A stretch of 64,000 bases of DNA from ZC4RG17 sp036380875 (GTDB lineage Bacteria > Actinomycetota > Acidimicrobiia > Spongiisociales > ZC4RG35), in contig DASVDX010000041.1 in NCBI GenBank assembly GCA_036380875.1, positions 1-64,000 on the forward strand, in the 5' to 3' direction. Position 1 is the first letter of the stretch. The number at the start of each line of letters is the position of its first letter. A program made the position numbers and the translations under genes. The notes beneath the pieces were generated by a model that worked only from the letters and a program-made list of their open reading frames with translations, ran no database searches and had not been told where the DNA came from. Positions 49,724-58,314 of this stretch are shown here, piece after piece.

Positions 49724-51274
49724 GTGACCTCCCGACGTGCCATCTGGGCGGCCGCCGCTCTGCCGCTCTTCTTCATCGGGTACTTCTTCCTGTACCCGCT
49801 CGGCCGGATCCTGTGGCTCGGCATCTCCGAGTTGCAGATCGCCGACCTGCTGACCGAGACGCGGATCGCCCGGGTGGCGTGGTTCACGTTGTGGCAGGCG
49901 ACCGTGTCCACCGTGCTCACCTTGGTGCTCGCTGCTCCGCTCACGTGGGCGGTGTCCCGGTTCGAGTTCCCGGGGCGGCGGCTGGCTCAGGCACTGGTGA
50001 TCGTGCCGTTCGTGCTTCCCACCGTGGTGGTCGGCACCGCCTTCGCCGCTCTCGGATGGCGTGACTCGGTCTGGGCCATCCTCGCCGCTCACGTCTTCTA
50101 CAACGTGGCGGTAGTGGTGCGGACCGTGGGCGGGATGTGGGCGCGGCTCGACCGCAAAGTGGAAGAGGCGGCGGCGATGCTCGGGGCATCCCCCTGGCGT
50201 GTGTTCCGCACGGTCACGTTGCCACTCCTGCGTCCCGCAATCATCGCCGCCGCCTCGATCGTCTTCCTGTTCACGTTCACGTCGTTCGGGACGGTGCTGA
50301 TCCTGGGCGGGTTCCGCTACTCGACGATCGAGGTGGAGATCTATCGCCAGGCCGTGACGCTGTTCGACTTGCCGATGGCGGCGGCGCTGTCGATCGGCCA
50401 GATGATCGCCGTGTCAGCCCTTCTCATCGTGTACGCCCGCCGCCAGGAGCGCACGGCATCGCCGCTGGTGTTGGCGCCGGAGGCCTCGACGCGACGGCAC
50501 CCGGAGGGACGCACCGCCTGGGCGGTAGCTGCCTCCGTTGCCGCGACCCTCGCTGCCCTGTTCGTCCCTCCGGCGGTCCTGGTCGTCCGAGCCGCCGCCG
50601 ACGGCGGATTCCGTCGCCTCTTCGTCGACGAGCCGGTGCTGGGTCGCCCCTTGGACGCGGTACCGACGTCTTTCTCGTTTGCGTTCGTCGCCACTGTCGT
50701 GGCGGTCGTGGTGGGGATATGCGCCGCCTATGTGATCTCGCGCCGCGGGAGCCGCCTGTCCCAGTGGTTCGACGTCGTGCTGATGCTTCCCTTGGGCACG
50801 TCGGCGGTGACCATCGGATTCGGGTTCCTCATCGCCCTCGACTGGCCGGTGGACCTGCGTGCCACTGTGGCATTGGTACCCCTCGCCCACGCCCTCGTCG
50901 CAGTTCCGTTCGTCGTGCGGGCGACGGTGCCACTGATGCGCTCGATACACCCGTCGGTCCGCGAGGCGGCGGCGATGCTCGGGGCATCACCGGGGCGCGT
51001 GTTTCGCTACATCGACCTGCCGATCGTCATGCGGGCAGCCCTCGTCGGAGCCGGGTTCGCGTTCGTGGTCAGCCTCGGCGAGTTCGGTGCCACCGCCTTC
51101 ATCGCCCGTCCCAACACGGTGACGATCCCGGTGATGATCTTCCGGCTCCTGGGTCGGCCGGGCCTCGGCAACTTCGCCGCCGCCATGGCGCTGGCGACGG
51201 TCCTGGGGGCGATCACCGCCGCTGCCATCATGGTGATGGACCGCTTTCGTTCGACCGACCTGGGGACTTTCTGA
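49724..51274 (+). CDS. thiP: Thiamine ABC transporter permease (two fused permease halves)
   Basis: 516 residues with about 12 membrane helices and two EAA-loops: EEAAAMLGASPWRVFRTVTL in the first half and REAAAMLGASPGRVFRYIDL in the second. This shows an internal duplication typical of ThiP. It starts at GTG 49724, and the ATPase gene begins at the very next base after its stop. It forms the membrane channel with the ThiQ-type ATPase. Confidence 0.94.
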   Translation: MTSRRAIWAAAALPLFFIGYFFLYPLGRILWLGISELQIADLLTETRIARVAWFTLWQATVSTVLTLVLAAPLTWAVSRFEFPGRRLAQALVIVPFVLPTVVVGTAFAALGWRDSVWAILAAHVFYNVAVVVRTVGGMWARLDRKVEEAAAMLGASPWRVFRTVTLPLLRPAIIAAASIVFLFTFTSFGTVLILGGFRYSTIEVEIYRQAVTLFDLPMAAALSIGQMIAVSALLIVYARRQERTASPLVLAPEASTRRHPEGRTAWAVAASVAATLAALFVPPAVLVVRAAADGGFRRLFVDEPVLGRPLDAVPTSFSFAFVATVVAVVVGICAAYVISRRGSRLSQWFDVVLMLPLGTSAVTIGFGFLIALDWPVDLRATVALVPLAHALVAVPFVVRATVPLMRSIHPSVREAAAMLGASPGRVFRYIDLPIVMRAALVGAGFAFVVSLGEFGATAFIARPNTVTIPVMIFRLLGRPGLGNFAAAMALATVLGAITAAAIMVMDRFRSTDLGTF

Positions 51275-51976
51275 GTGCTGACCGTCGACGACGTCACCGT
51301 CCGCTTCGGAGACCTACGCGCGGTCGACGGCGCCAGCTTGGAGGTGGGCGACGGAGAGCGGGTGGCCATCCTCGGACCGAGCGGGTCGGGCAAGTCGACT
51401 CTGCTGCGGGCGATCGGCGGCCTGGAGAAGTTGGAAAGCGGTCGCATCCTGTGGGACGGCGTCGACCTCGCCGATGTCCCGCCGCATCGCCGCCGGTTCG
51501 GATTCATGTTCCAGGGTTACGCCCTGTTTCCCCATATGACGGTCGGCGAGAACATCGCCTTCGGTCTCAGGATGGAGGGGCGCGACCCCTCGGAGATCCG
51601 CGCCCGGGTGGCAGAAGTGCTCGAGTGGGTGGGACTGTCGGGCTTCGACCAGCGCACGGTCGACAATCTCTCCGGAGGCGAACAGCAGCGGGTGGCATTG
51701 GCGAGGACGCTGGCCCCCGACCCTCGGCTCGTGATGCTCGACGAGCCGCTCGGGGCACTCGACAGGGCCCTCCGAGAACGTCTGATGGTGGAGATGACCG
51801 ACCTCTTGACCCGAGCAGGCACCACGGCGCTGTACGTGACCCACGACCACGACGAGGCAGCCTTCTTCGCTCACCGCATCGCCATCATGCGGGAAGGACG
51901 GATCGTCCAGGTCGGCAAGATGGAGGAGCTGCGCCGCAACCCGGTGGACGACTGGGTAGCGGACTTCCTCGACTGA
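51275..51976 (+). CDS. thiQ: Thiamine-type ABC transporter ATP-binding protein
   Basis: 233 residues. Walker A is GPSGSGKST, the Q-loop FMFQGYALFPHMTVGENI, the signature NLSGGEQQRVALARTL, Walker B RLVMLDEPLGALD and the H-loop YVTHDHDE. Its length equals the E. coli ThiQ type, without the regulatory tail of sugar importers. It is the last gene of the riboswitch-controlled importer operon and converges with eutB, one base away. Confidence 0.93.
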   Translation: MLTVDDVTVRFGDLRAVDGASLEVGDGERVAILGPSGSGKSTLLRAIGGLEKLESGRILWDGVDLADVPPHRRRFGFMFQGYALFPHMTVGENIAFGLRMEGRDPSEIRARVAEVLEWVGLSGFDQRTVDNLSGGEQQRVALARTLAPDPRLVMLDEPLGALDRALRERLMVEMTDLLTRAGTTALYVTHDHDEAAFFAHRIAIMREGRIVQVGKMEELRRNPVDDWVADFLD

Positions 51977-51977
51977 G

Positions 51978-52961
51978 TCACAGGGTCGGAGGGGGAGCGC
52001 CCGAAACCAGCGCCGCCACATGGGAGGGCTCGACGTTCGCTCCGCTGATCACGATCGCGACCGGACCCGGAACCGAGCCGGGTTGCCGTGAGAGAAGGGC
52101 GGCAACCCCCACCGCGGCTCCTCCTTCGACGATCAGCCGGTGCTTGTCGAAGAGGAACCGCATCGCATCCCAGATCTGCTCCTCGTCGACGAGGACGAAC
52201 TCCTCGACGAGGCGGCGGACCAGATCGAACGTGTAGCGGTTGTCCAGCTCGATCCCGCCCCGCAGCGAGTCGGCGAGGGTCTCCTCTTCAGGAGCGTCGA
52301 TCGGATGACCGGCCTGGAGACTCATGTACATGACCGGGACCCGAGTCATGGAGACGCCGACGGCCCGGGCAGCAGGAGCGAACTGACGGAGGCCCTCGGC
52401 GATACCGGAGAGGAGGCCTCCGCCGGACAACGGCACGAACACGCAGGCGACGTCGGGTAGATCTTCTGCGATCTCGGCCGCGATCGTGCCCTGACCCGCG
52501 ATCACATCCGGGTCGTCGAAGGGGTGGATGAACGTACGCCCCTCTTCGGCGACGATCTCGAAGGCGCGGCGCATCGCTTCCGTCTGTGATGCTCCGGATA
52601 CGACCACCCGTGCTCCGAGATCCCGCAGAGCCGCGACCTTGCCGGGCGGGACGCCGTCGGAGATGCACACCGTGGCTTCGATGCCCAGCCTCCGGGCGAC
52701 GTAGGCGACTGCCCGGCCGTGGTTGCCGGTCGAGGCGGTGACGACTCCGGCGGCGCGATCCTCCTCGGGTAGCGACAGGATCTTCGAGGCGGCGCCGCGC
52801 AGTTTGAAGGCGGCGGTGGGCTGGGTGGTCTCGAGCTTCAGGTAGACGTCGGTGCGCGCCGCCTCACTGAGAGGGAGCGAGGGCATGAGGGGCGTCCGGA
52901 CCGCGAGGCCAGAGATCCGATGCCGCGCCGAGACGATGTCGATCTCAGGTGTCGATGACAT
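51978..52961 (-). CDS. eutB: Threonine-dehydratase-like PLP enzyme of the ectoine locus (EutB)
   Basis: 327 residues of fold-type II PLP enzyme. The lysine is K53 in TAAFKLRGA, then VVTASTGNHGRAVAYVARRL, the phosphate loop PLSGGGLLSG and VVISGAN at the end. The pairing with an ornithine-cyclodeaminase-like gene and an ectoine transporter identifies it as EutB, thought to act on the hydroxyectoine branch. This EutB is unrelated to ethanolamine ammonia-lyase. ATG 52961 overlaps the eutC stop by 17 bases. It is last in the minus-strand operon. Confidence 0.88.
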   Translation of the reverse strand: MSSTPEIDIVSARHRISGLAVRTPLMPSLPLSEAARTDVYLKLETTQPTAAFKLRGAASKILSLPEEDRAAGVVTASTGNHGRAVAYVARRLGIEATVCISDGVPPGKVAALRDLGARVVVSGASQTEAMRRAFEIVAEEGRTFIHPFDDPDVIAGQGTIAAEIAEDLPDVACVFVPLSGGGLLSGIAEGLRQFAPAARAVGVSMTRVPVMYMSLQAGHPIDAPEEETLADSLRGGIELDNRYTFDLVRRLVEEFVLVDEEQIWDAMRFLFDKHRLIVEGGAAVGVAALLSRQPGSVPGPVAIVISGANVEPSHVAALVSGAPPPTL

Positions 52962-53913
52962 CACCCACACCTCGCTCCCGGGCACGACGCACCGCCAGTG
53001 CGGCGATGGCGGTGTCCTGGGCTCCGGTGCCGGTCAGGTCGCAGATCGTCACCGCGTCGGCTGACGGCCGGCCGGGATGCTCACCGGCGATGACCTGCCC
53101 GAGTTCGACCAGTCGGGACGAGTCGAAGCCTTCGGCCACCGCGGCGCGCGCCTCCCCGAGGCGGACACTCTGAGGAATGGAGTCCACCACGACGAGGTCA
53201 GCGGCCTCGAGCACGCCGGGACCCAGTTCCCGCTTGTGTTCGGCGTCGCAGCCGACCGCCGTGATGTGGAGGCCAGGGTGCAGGTCGCCGGCAGTGATGA
53301 GGCCGTCGGTGGCGGGCGTGGCGGTGATCACGACATCTGCTGCCGCCACCGTCTCGTGAAGCGAAGCCGCCACTTCTCCGCCGACCTCTTCCGCCAAGGC
53401 TTTCGCCTGCTCCGGACGCCGCGCCCACACGGTCACCGCCGTCACTTCTCTGACGAGACGCAGAGCCTGGAGCTGATACCGAGCTTGGACGCCGGCGCCG
53501 ACGACAGCCGCCCGTAGGGGACCCTCCGGGGCTAGGTGGCGGGCCGCGACGGCGCCCGCCAGCCCGGTTCGGAGGTCGGTGAGGTAGCCGTTGTCGAAGA
53601 GCGCCGCCGACGGGATGCCGGTGCGGCTGTCGAGCACCATCATGAAGCCGCCCAGGCTGGGCAGTCCCAGCTCGGGGTTGTCGAAGAACCCCGCCGACAC
53701 CTTGATCGCGATGCCGTCGTATCCGGGCAGGTAGGCAGACTTCACGTCGATCTCGCCATTGTGGGCGTCGACGTCGATCCGCATGATCGGCGGCATCACC
53801 GCCTCGCCCCGGCTGATCAACGGGTACACCGCTTCGATCGCCGCCAGTTCCTCCTCACCCATCCCGACGAGCGAGCGGAGCGTGCGTTCAGTCAGGACCG
53901 ACAGCTGCGGCAT
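52945..53913 (-). CDS. eutC: Ornithine-cyclodeaminase-like enzyme of the ectoine locus (EutC)
   Basis: 322 residues of the ornithine cyclodeaminase/mu-crystallin family. It has VDAHNGEIDVKSAYLPGYDG and AIKVSAGFFDNPELGLPSL in the substrate half, GGFMMVLDSRTGIPSAALFD, the NAD loop AVVGAGVQARYQLQALRLVR and a final CDLTGTGAQDTAIAALA. It forms a set with eutB for hydroxyectoine conversion. Its start overlaps the stop of the upstream PLP enzyme by one base, so the operon is tightly coupled. Confidence 0.9.
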   Translation of the reverse strand: MPQLSVLTERTLRSLVGMGEEELAAIEAVYPLISRGEAVMPPIMRIDVDAHNGEIDVKSAYLPGYDGIAIKVSAGFFDNPELGLPSLGGFMMVLDSRTGIPSAALFDNGYLTDLRTGLAGAVAARHLAPEGPLRAAVVGAGVQARYQLQALRLVREVTAVTVWARRPEQAKALAEEVGGEVAASLHETVAAADVVITATPATDGLITAGDLHPGLHITAVGCDAEHKRELGPGVLEAADLVVVDSIPQSVRLGEARAAVAEGFDSSRLVELGQVIAGEHPGRPSADAVTICDLTGTGAQDTAIAALAVRRARERGVGDVIDT

Positions 53914-55094
53914 CAGACGGCAGCCAGAGCCTGTTCCAGATCGGCGATCAGGTCTTCGGTGTCCTCGATGCCCACCGAGTAGCGGATGAGCCCCTCGGGG
54001 ATGCCGAGTGCCTCCCGATCCTCCTTGGAGACTTCGACGTGGCTGGAGGTGGCCGGCGCGGCGATGATCGTCTCCACCGCCCCCAGGTTGGCGGCGGCAT
54101 GGGCCCGCTTCATGGCGGGGATGAACTTGCGCACCGCTTCGAAGTCGCCTCGGAGGCCGAAGCTGAGCATCCCTCCGAACCCGCTCATCTGGCGAGCGGC
54201 GACATCGTGGAGGGAGTGTGTCTCGAGGCCGGGGTAGTTGACCACGGTGACAACGGGATGGTCGGCCAGGTAACGGGCGACGGCCATGGCGTTCTCGTTC
54301 TGGCGCTGTACCCGCAGATGGAGCGTCTTCATGCCCCGCAGCAGCAGGTAGGCGGCCATGGGATGGAGCGAGGCGCCGTTGATCTCGCGATAGCGGTAGA
54401 CCCTCCCGACGAGGTCCTCCCTGCCGACGACCACCCCGCCCAGGGCGTCCGCATGGCCGCCTAGGTACTTCGTGGCCGAATGCACGACGAGATCTGCACC
54501 CAACTCGAGCGGGCGTTGGTTGATGGGGGTGGCCACGGTGTTGTCGACCACGACGATCGCCCCGGCGGCGTGGCCGGCCTCACTGAGTCGCTCCAGGTCG
54601 AGGACCTTCAGCGTCGGGTTGGTGGGAGTCTCCAGATAGAGCAGGTCGCACCCCCGGCTCAGCTCCGCTTCGATCGCCTCATGATCGGACGTGTCGCACA
54701 GGGTCACCTCGACCCCGTAGTGCGGCAGGTACTCGGCGAACACCTGGTTCGTCCCGCCGTAGGTGTCTTTGACGGACACGACCCGCTTGCCGGGAGCGAG
54801 TAGAGCGAAGAGAGTGTTGGAGATGGCCGCCATGCCCGTGGCGGCGGACGTGGCCGCTTCACCGCCTTCCAGAACGCGGATCTTCTCCTCGAACACGGCG
54901 ACGGTGGGATTGGAGTTGCGACCGTAGATGTGGCCGGACTCCTCGCCGAGCGCCACATTCATCCAATGGTCGACATCGTCGTATCCGTAGGAGACGCTGT
55001 GTACCACGGGCACCTGGGTGTGCTCGCCGTGGCGGGCCCTGTTCTCGCCGGCCCAGACGGCCTGCGTGCCGAGGCCGAGCTTCTCTTCGGACAT
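53913..55094 (-). CDS. Cystathionine gamma-synthase family PLP enzyme
   Basis: 393 residues of the Cys/Met-metabolism fold-type I family. It has IYGRNSNPTVAVFEEKIRVL, TGMAAISNTLFALLAPGKR, YLETPTNPTLKVLD, the PLP lysine K209 in HSATKYLGGH and the late NLGAVETIIAAPATSSHVEV. It would normally do gamma-replacement or gamma-elimination on a homoserine or cysteine derivative. Its place first in the eut operon suggests instead a step on a diaminobutyrate or hydroxy-diaminobutyrate intermediate; that is inference. ATG 55094 (GTG 55097 is also possible) follows AGGAGGG. Confidence 0.88.
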   Translation of the reverse strand: MSEEKLGLGTQAVWAGENRARHGEHTQVPVVHSVSYGYDDVDHWMNVALGEESGHIYGRNSNPTVAVFEEKIRVLEGGEAATSAATGMAAISNTLFALLAPGKRVVSVKDTYGGTNQVFAEYLPHYGVEVTLCDTSDHEAIEAELSRGCDLLYLETPTNPTLKVLDLERLSEAGHAAGAIVVVDNTVATPINQRPLELGADLVVHSATKYLGGHADALGGVVVGREDLVGRVYRYREINGASLHPMAAYLLLRGMKTLHLRVQRQNENAMAVARYLADHPVVTVVNYPGLETHSLHDVAARQMSGFGGMLSFGLRGDFEAVRKFIPAMKRAHAAANLGAVETIIAAPATSSHVEVSKEDREALGIPEGLIRYSVGIEDTEDLIADLEQALAAV

Positions 55095-55107
55095 CACTCG
55101 TCCCTCC

Positions 55108-55776
55108 TCAGATCAGCGGTCGGGTCAGGTAGTCGTTGAAGCGGTTCAAGAGCATGATCATGTGCTTGGAGCGGATCTCGGCCATGTGTCTGGCCGCCGA
55201 CCCCTCCAGCGCCTCGAGCGACTCGTCGATCTCGTCGAGGAAGATGCGGACCTCCTCGTCCCAGTCCATCTCGGGGAGAAGCTGGACCCACACCCGCGCC
55301 GTCTGCCGATACAGGCGGTCGGAGACCTGCTTGAGCGCCTCATTGGCGATGGCGTCGAGCAATGTCTCGTGGAGGTCGTTGTAGAGAGCGCCGAGCAGCT
55401 TCGGGTCGCGGGTGGGAGCGGCCTCGACCACTCTCTGCCGGAGCTTCCGCAGCTCTGCGGGGATGTGCGCCGGCACCGGGTTCTTCATGAAGTCGGCGAT
55501 CAGTTCGGACAGCTTGATGCGCAGCGAGTAGACGTCTCGCATCCGCTTTAGATCCACGGTCGACACCGAGGTGCCGCCACCTTCCCGGCGAACCACCAAT
55601 CCGTCGAGGCGCAGCATGGTCAGGGCCTCCCGGACAGGCGTCCGGCTGACTCCGAACTCCTCGGCGATTGCCTGCTCGCGCAGCGGTGCACCAGGGGGCA
55701 GGTCGAGAAGACAGATCCGGTCCCGGAGCGCTTCGTATATGGCCTCGGCAGTCAAACGCGAGGACGTATCGGGCAT
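55108..55776 (-). CDS. GntR-family regulator, FCD (FadR-like) subfamily
   Basis: 222 residues. The winged helix (IYEALRDRICLLDLPPGAPL, then EQAIAEEFGVSRTPVREALT and MLRLDGLVVRREGGGTSVST) is followed by an all-helical FCD ligand domain (DVYSLRIKLSELIADF, LYNDLHETLLDAIANEALKQ and the late HMAEIRSKHMIMLLNRF). It is divergent from ehuB and heads the eut operon, so it very likely controls both sides in response to an ectoine breakdown product. The classical regulator of such loci, EnuR, is a MocR-type protein; this is a different kind. Confidence 0.92.
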   Translation of the reverse strand: MPDTSSRLTAEAIYEALRDRICLLDLPPGAPLREQAIAEEFGVSRTPVREALTMLRLDGLVVRREGGGTSVSTVDLKRMRDVYSLRIKLSELIADFMKNPVPAHIPAELRKLRQRVVEAAPTRDPKLLGALYNDLHETLLDAIANEALKQVSDRLYRQTARVWVQLLPEMDWDEEVRIFLDEIDESLEALEGSAARHMAEIRSKHMIMLLNRFNDYLTRPLI

Positions 55777-55850
55777 CAGATCGCCTTTCGATCGGAACGA
55801 GGCCTACTCGGCCACAGACTATCGCATCAGCAGTCGGTCGGATCCGTTCG

Positions 55851-55870
55851 GTATACAAGAAGAATTCTTC
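55851..55870. promoter_or_regulatory. Probable operator region of the ectoine regulator
   Basis: Two adjoining palindromes lie between the divergent gntR and ehuB genes: GTATAC (55851-55856, within CGGTATACAAG, resembling FadR-subfamily sites) and the perfect 12-mer GAAGAATTCTTC (55859-55870). They are the only AT-rich inverted repeats in the 163-base gap and are well placed to block or activate the ehuB promoter. Confidence 0.5.
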
Positions 55871-55939
55871 CCGGATTCTCGCTGCATCACCAGCGGATGC
55901 CGATTACGGTTTTTCCGTTCTGACAGGGAGGAGACCCCA

Positions 55940-56875
55940 GTGAAACCGAGAGCGACGACCGCAAACCGAGTGCTGGCCCTGTTGGCGGTTCTTGCCCTGG
56001 CACTGGCCGCCTGTGGTGGAGGGGACAGCGGAGACGGCACGGCCGCCGACGGGACTTCGTCCGAGACGAGCGGCGGAGGCGGCGGAGACAGTCCGCTAGC
56101 CGAGCGTTTCCCCGACGGCGTAGTCCGCATCGGGATCGCCAACGAAGTCCCCTACGGGTACGAAGGCGAAGACGGTGAGCCGACGGGTGAGGCGCCCGAA
56201 CTCGCCAAGGCGATCCTGGCCGAGTTGGGAATCGACGAGGTCGAGGCGACGGTCGTCGAGTTCGGTTCTCTGATACCCGGTCTCCTGGCCGACCAGTACG
56301 ACATGATCGCCGCCGGCATGTTCATCAACCCCGAACGCGCCGAGCAGGTCCTCTTCTCTGATCCCGACTACTGCGCCGACACCTCGTTCGCCGTCGCCGA
56401 GGGCAACCCCAAGGGAATCGAGACCTTCGAGTCCTTCCTCGACTCGGACGCCATCCTGGGTGTGCTCGGTGGCGCCGTCGAAGAGACCTATGCCATCGAG
56501 ACCGGCATTCCCGACGACCAGATCGCCCGGTTCGGTGACACCCCGAGCCTCGTGGATGCCCTGGTTGCGGGTCGCATCGACGCCTTCGCCCTGACCGGCC
56601 CGACCGTCCAGGCCCAGGTCGCCGAACTCGACGGCTTCGAGGCGACCGAGGGCTTCATCCCGGTCATCAACGGCGAGGAGCAACTCGGGTGCGGCGCCTT
56701 TGCCTTCCGTCCCGACGACCAGGAGTTCCGCGACGTCTTCAACGAGACACTCCACGAGTTCCAGGAAGCGGGACGGGTGCTCGAGATAATCGAGCCATTC
56801 GGGTTCTCCCAGGCAGCAGTGGACGCTGCCGCCGAGCTGACCGTCGACGACCTGACCGGCGGCGGCGACGGCTGA
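55940..56875 (+). CDS. ehuB: Ectoine/hydroxyectoine ABC transporter substrate-binding lipoprotein
   Basis: 311 residues. A signal peptide ends in the lipobox LAAC (C25), followed by a Gly/Ser-rich linker. The polar-amino-acid binding fold reads VRIGIANEVPYGYEGEDGEP, VVEFGSLIPGLLADQYDMIA, AGMFINPERAEQVLFSDPDY and EGNPKGIETF, which matches EhuB proteins closely. It captures ectoines outside the cell. GTG 55940 follows AGGGAGGAG. A strong hairpin after its stop may raise its expression above that of the permeases. Confidence 0.93.
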   Translation: MKPRATTANRVLALLAVLALALAACGGGDSGDGTAADGTSSETSGGGGGDSPLAERFPDGVVRIGIANEVPYGYEGEDGEPTGEAPELAKAILAELGIDEVEATVVEFGSLIPGLLADQYDMIAAGMFINPERAEQVLFSDPDYCADTSFAVAEGNPKGIETFESFLDSDAILGVLGGAVEETYAIETGIPDDQIARFGDTPSLVDALVAGRIDAFALTGPTVQAQVAELDGFEATEGFIPVINGEEQLGCGAFAFRPDDQEFRDVFNETLHEFQEAGRVLEIIEPFGFSQAAVDAAAELTVDDLTGGGDG

Positions 56876-56891
56876 TCGCAACGTGACGGAC

Positions 56892-56926
56892 GACGCCGCC
56901 CGGGGCGACGGCTACCGGGCGGCGTC
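56892..56926 (+). terminator. Hairpin between ehuB and ehuC (partial terminator / mRNA-stabilising)
   Basis: Perfect 12-base arms GACGCCGCCCGG and CCGGGCGGCGTC flank an 11-base loop, starting 16 bases after the ehuB stop. There is no T-run. Such stems after binding-protein genes commonly protect the upstream mRNA or cause partial termination, giving excess binding protein over permease. Confidence 0.6.
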
Positions 56927-56944
56927 CCTATCTTCGATGACGAC

Positions 56945-57634
56945 GTGCTGAGCGCGAACCAGATCCAGGCATTGCTGGACGGCGTGTGGGTGACGGTTCG
57001 TGTCTTCGCGCTGGCAGCACTGTTGGGGAGCGCACTGGCTCTGCTGTTCGGCATCATGAGCCTCAGCGAGAACCGCTTACTGCGTTGGATCGCACGCATC
57101 TACGTCGAGATCGCACGAGGTGCCTCGGCGATCGTGCTCCTCTTCTACGCCGCATTCGCCATTCCGATCATCCTCGGCATGCGATCCGGAAGGACGTTCG
57201 TGTTCGTAGCTGCGGTGATCGCTCTCGGAGTGAACATGGGCGGGTACGGGGCGGAGGTGGTGCGAACGGGTATCCAGTCCGTCCCGCGAGGTCAGACGGA
57301 AGCGGCGATCTCGCTCAACCTCCGCTTCATGGACCGTCTGCGCCACGTCACCCTCCCGCAGGCGCTGGTCGTCATGCTGCCGCCCTATGGCAACCTGAGC
57401 ATCGAGGTGTTGAAGGCGACGGCCTTGGTTTCGCTAGTAGGTCTGGCCGATCTGACGGGCGAGGCCCAGAACCTCCGGGTGCAGCGTGCCGTTGCCGGCT
57501 CCAGAGCGGCGACTTCACTCGCCATCTTCGGGACCGCTCTCCTGTTCTACTTCCTGATGGCCCAGCTACTGGCCATCCTCTTCCGCTGGCTGGAAAAGCG
57601 ACTGGCCGGTGACTGGTATCGGGGGAGGTCGTGA
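56945..57634 (+). CDS. ehuC: Ectoine/hydroxyectoine ABC transporter permease
   Basis: 229 residues with five membrane helices of the His/Glu/Gln/Arg permease type. It has VWVTVRVFALAALLGSALAL, VEIARGASAIVLLFYAAFAI, then the EAA-like loop GQTEAAISLNLRFMDRLRHV and TLPQALVVMLPPYGN. It works as a heterodimer with EhuD. It starts at GTG 56945; its end overlaps ehuD by four bases. Confidence 0.93.
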   Translation: MLSANQIQALLDGVWVTVRVFALAALLGSALALLFGIMSLSENRLLRWIARIYVEIARGASAIVLLFYAAFAIPIILGMRSGRTFVFVAAVIALGVNMGGYGAEVVRTGIQSVPRGQTEAAISLNLRFMDRLRHVTLPQALVVMLPPYGNLSIEVLKATALVSLVGLADLTGEAQNLRVQRAVAGSRAATSLAIFGTALLFYFLMAQLLAILFRWLEKRLAGDWYRGRS

Positions 57635-58314
57635 GCATGTTCGCCCAGATCGCTTTCTCGTGGGACTGGGAGTACGCCCGCAGGATCTTCCCCATCATCG
57701 CCGAAGGGCTGTTGCAGACGGTGGTCGCCACCCTGCTCGGGATATCCATTGGGATGGTCCTCGGCCTGGTCCTCGCCCTGCTGCGCCGCTCCCGATTCCG
57801 GGTGATCCGTTGGCCGACCATCGCCTTCATCGAGTTCGTCCGATCGACACCCCTCCTCGTCCAACTGTTCTTCATCTTTTTCGTTTTCCCGGGCTTCGGA
57901 CTGGTGTTGTCGCCGTTCGTGACGCTGGTCGTGGGCTTGGGCATCCACTACGCCACGTACACCTCGGAGTCCTATCGGGCCGGAATCGAAAACGTCGAGC
58001 ATGGCCAGTGGGAGGCCTCCACCGCCCTCAATCTCTCGCCGGCGACGACCTGGACCCGGATCGTCCTGCCCCAGGCCATCCCCACCGTCATCCCGGCTTT
58101 GGGCAACTACCTGGTGGCGATGTTCAAAGACGCCCCGCTCGGTTTCGCCGTCGCCGCCGGAGGCATCCTCCTCGCGGCCCAGGCGGAGGCGTCACGCAGC
58201 TTCCAGCCGATCGAGCCCTACACGATCATGGGCGCCCTGTTCTTGGCCGTGAGCATCCCGGCCGCGTTCTTCGTCCGCTACCTGGAGAGGCGATATGGCT
58301 ACGAGCGAGTCTGA
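57631..58314 (+). CDS. ehuD: Ectoine/hydroxyectoine ABC transporter permease
   Basis: 227 residues of the same permease family: GLLQTVVATLLGISIGMVLG, FIEFVRSTPLLVQLFFIFFV, YRAGIENVEHGQWEASTALN and VLPQAIPTVIPALGNYLVAM. It is the partner half of EhuC. GTG 57631 overlaps the ehuC stop (GTGA); ATG 57637 is an alternative. Its end overlaps ehuA by 20 bases. Confidence 0.93.
   Translation: MSMFAQIAFSWDWEYARRIFPIIAEGLLQTVVATLLGISIGMVLGLVLALLRRSRFRVIRWPTIAFIEFVRSTPLLVQLFFIFFVFPGFGLVLSPFVTLVVGLGIHYATYTSESYRAGIENVEHGQWEASTALNLSPATTWTRIVLPQAIPTVIPALGNYLVAMFKDAPLGFAVAAGGILLAAQAEASRSFQPIEPYTIMGALFLAVSIPAAFFVRYLERRYGYERV

Noticed and set aside
51978..53913. Ethanolamine utilisation genes (same eutB/eutC names)
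   Set aside because: Sequences are threonine-dehydratase-like and ornithine-cyclodeaminase-like, not ethanolamine ammonia-lyase; neighbours are ectoine genes.
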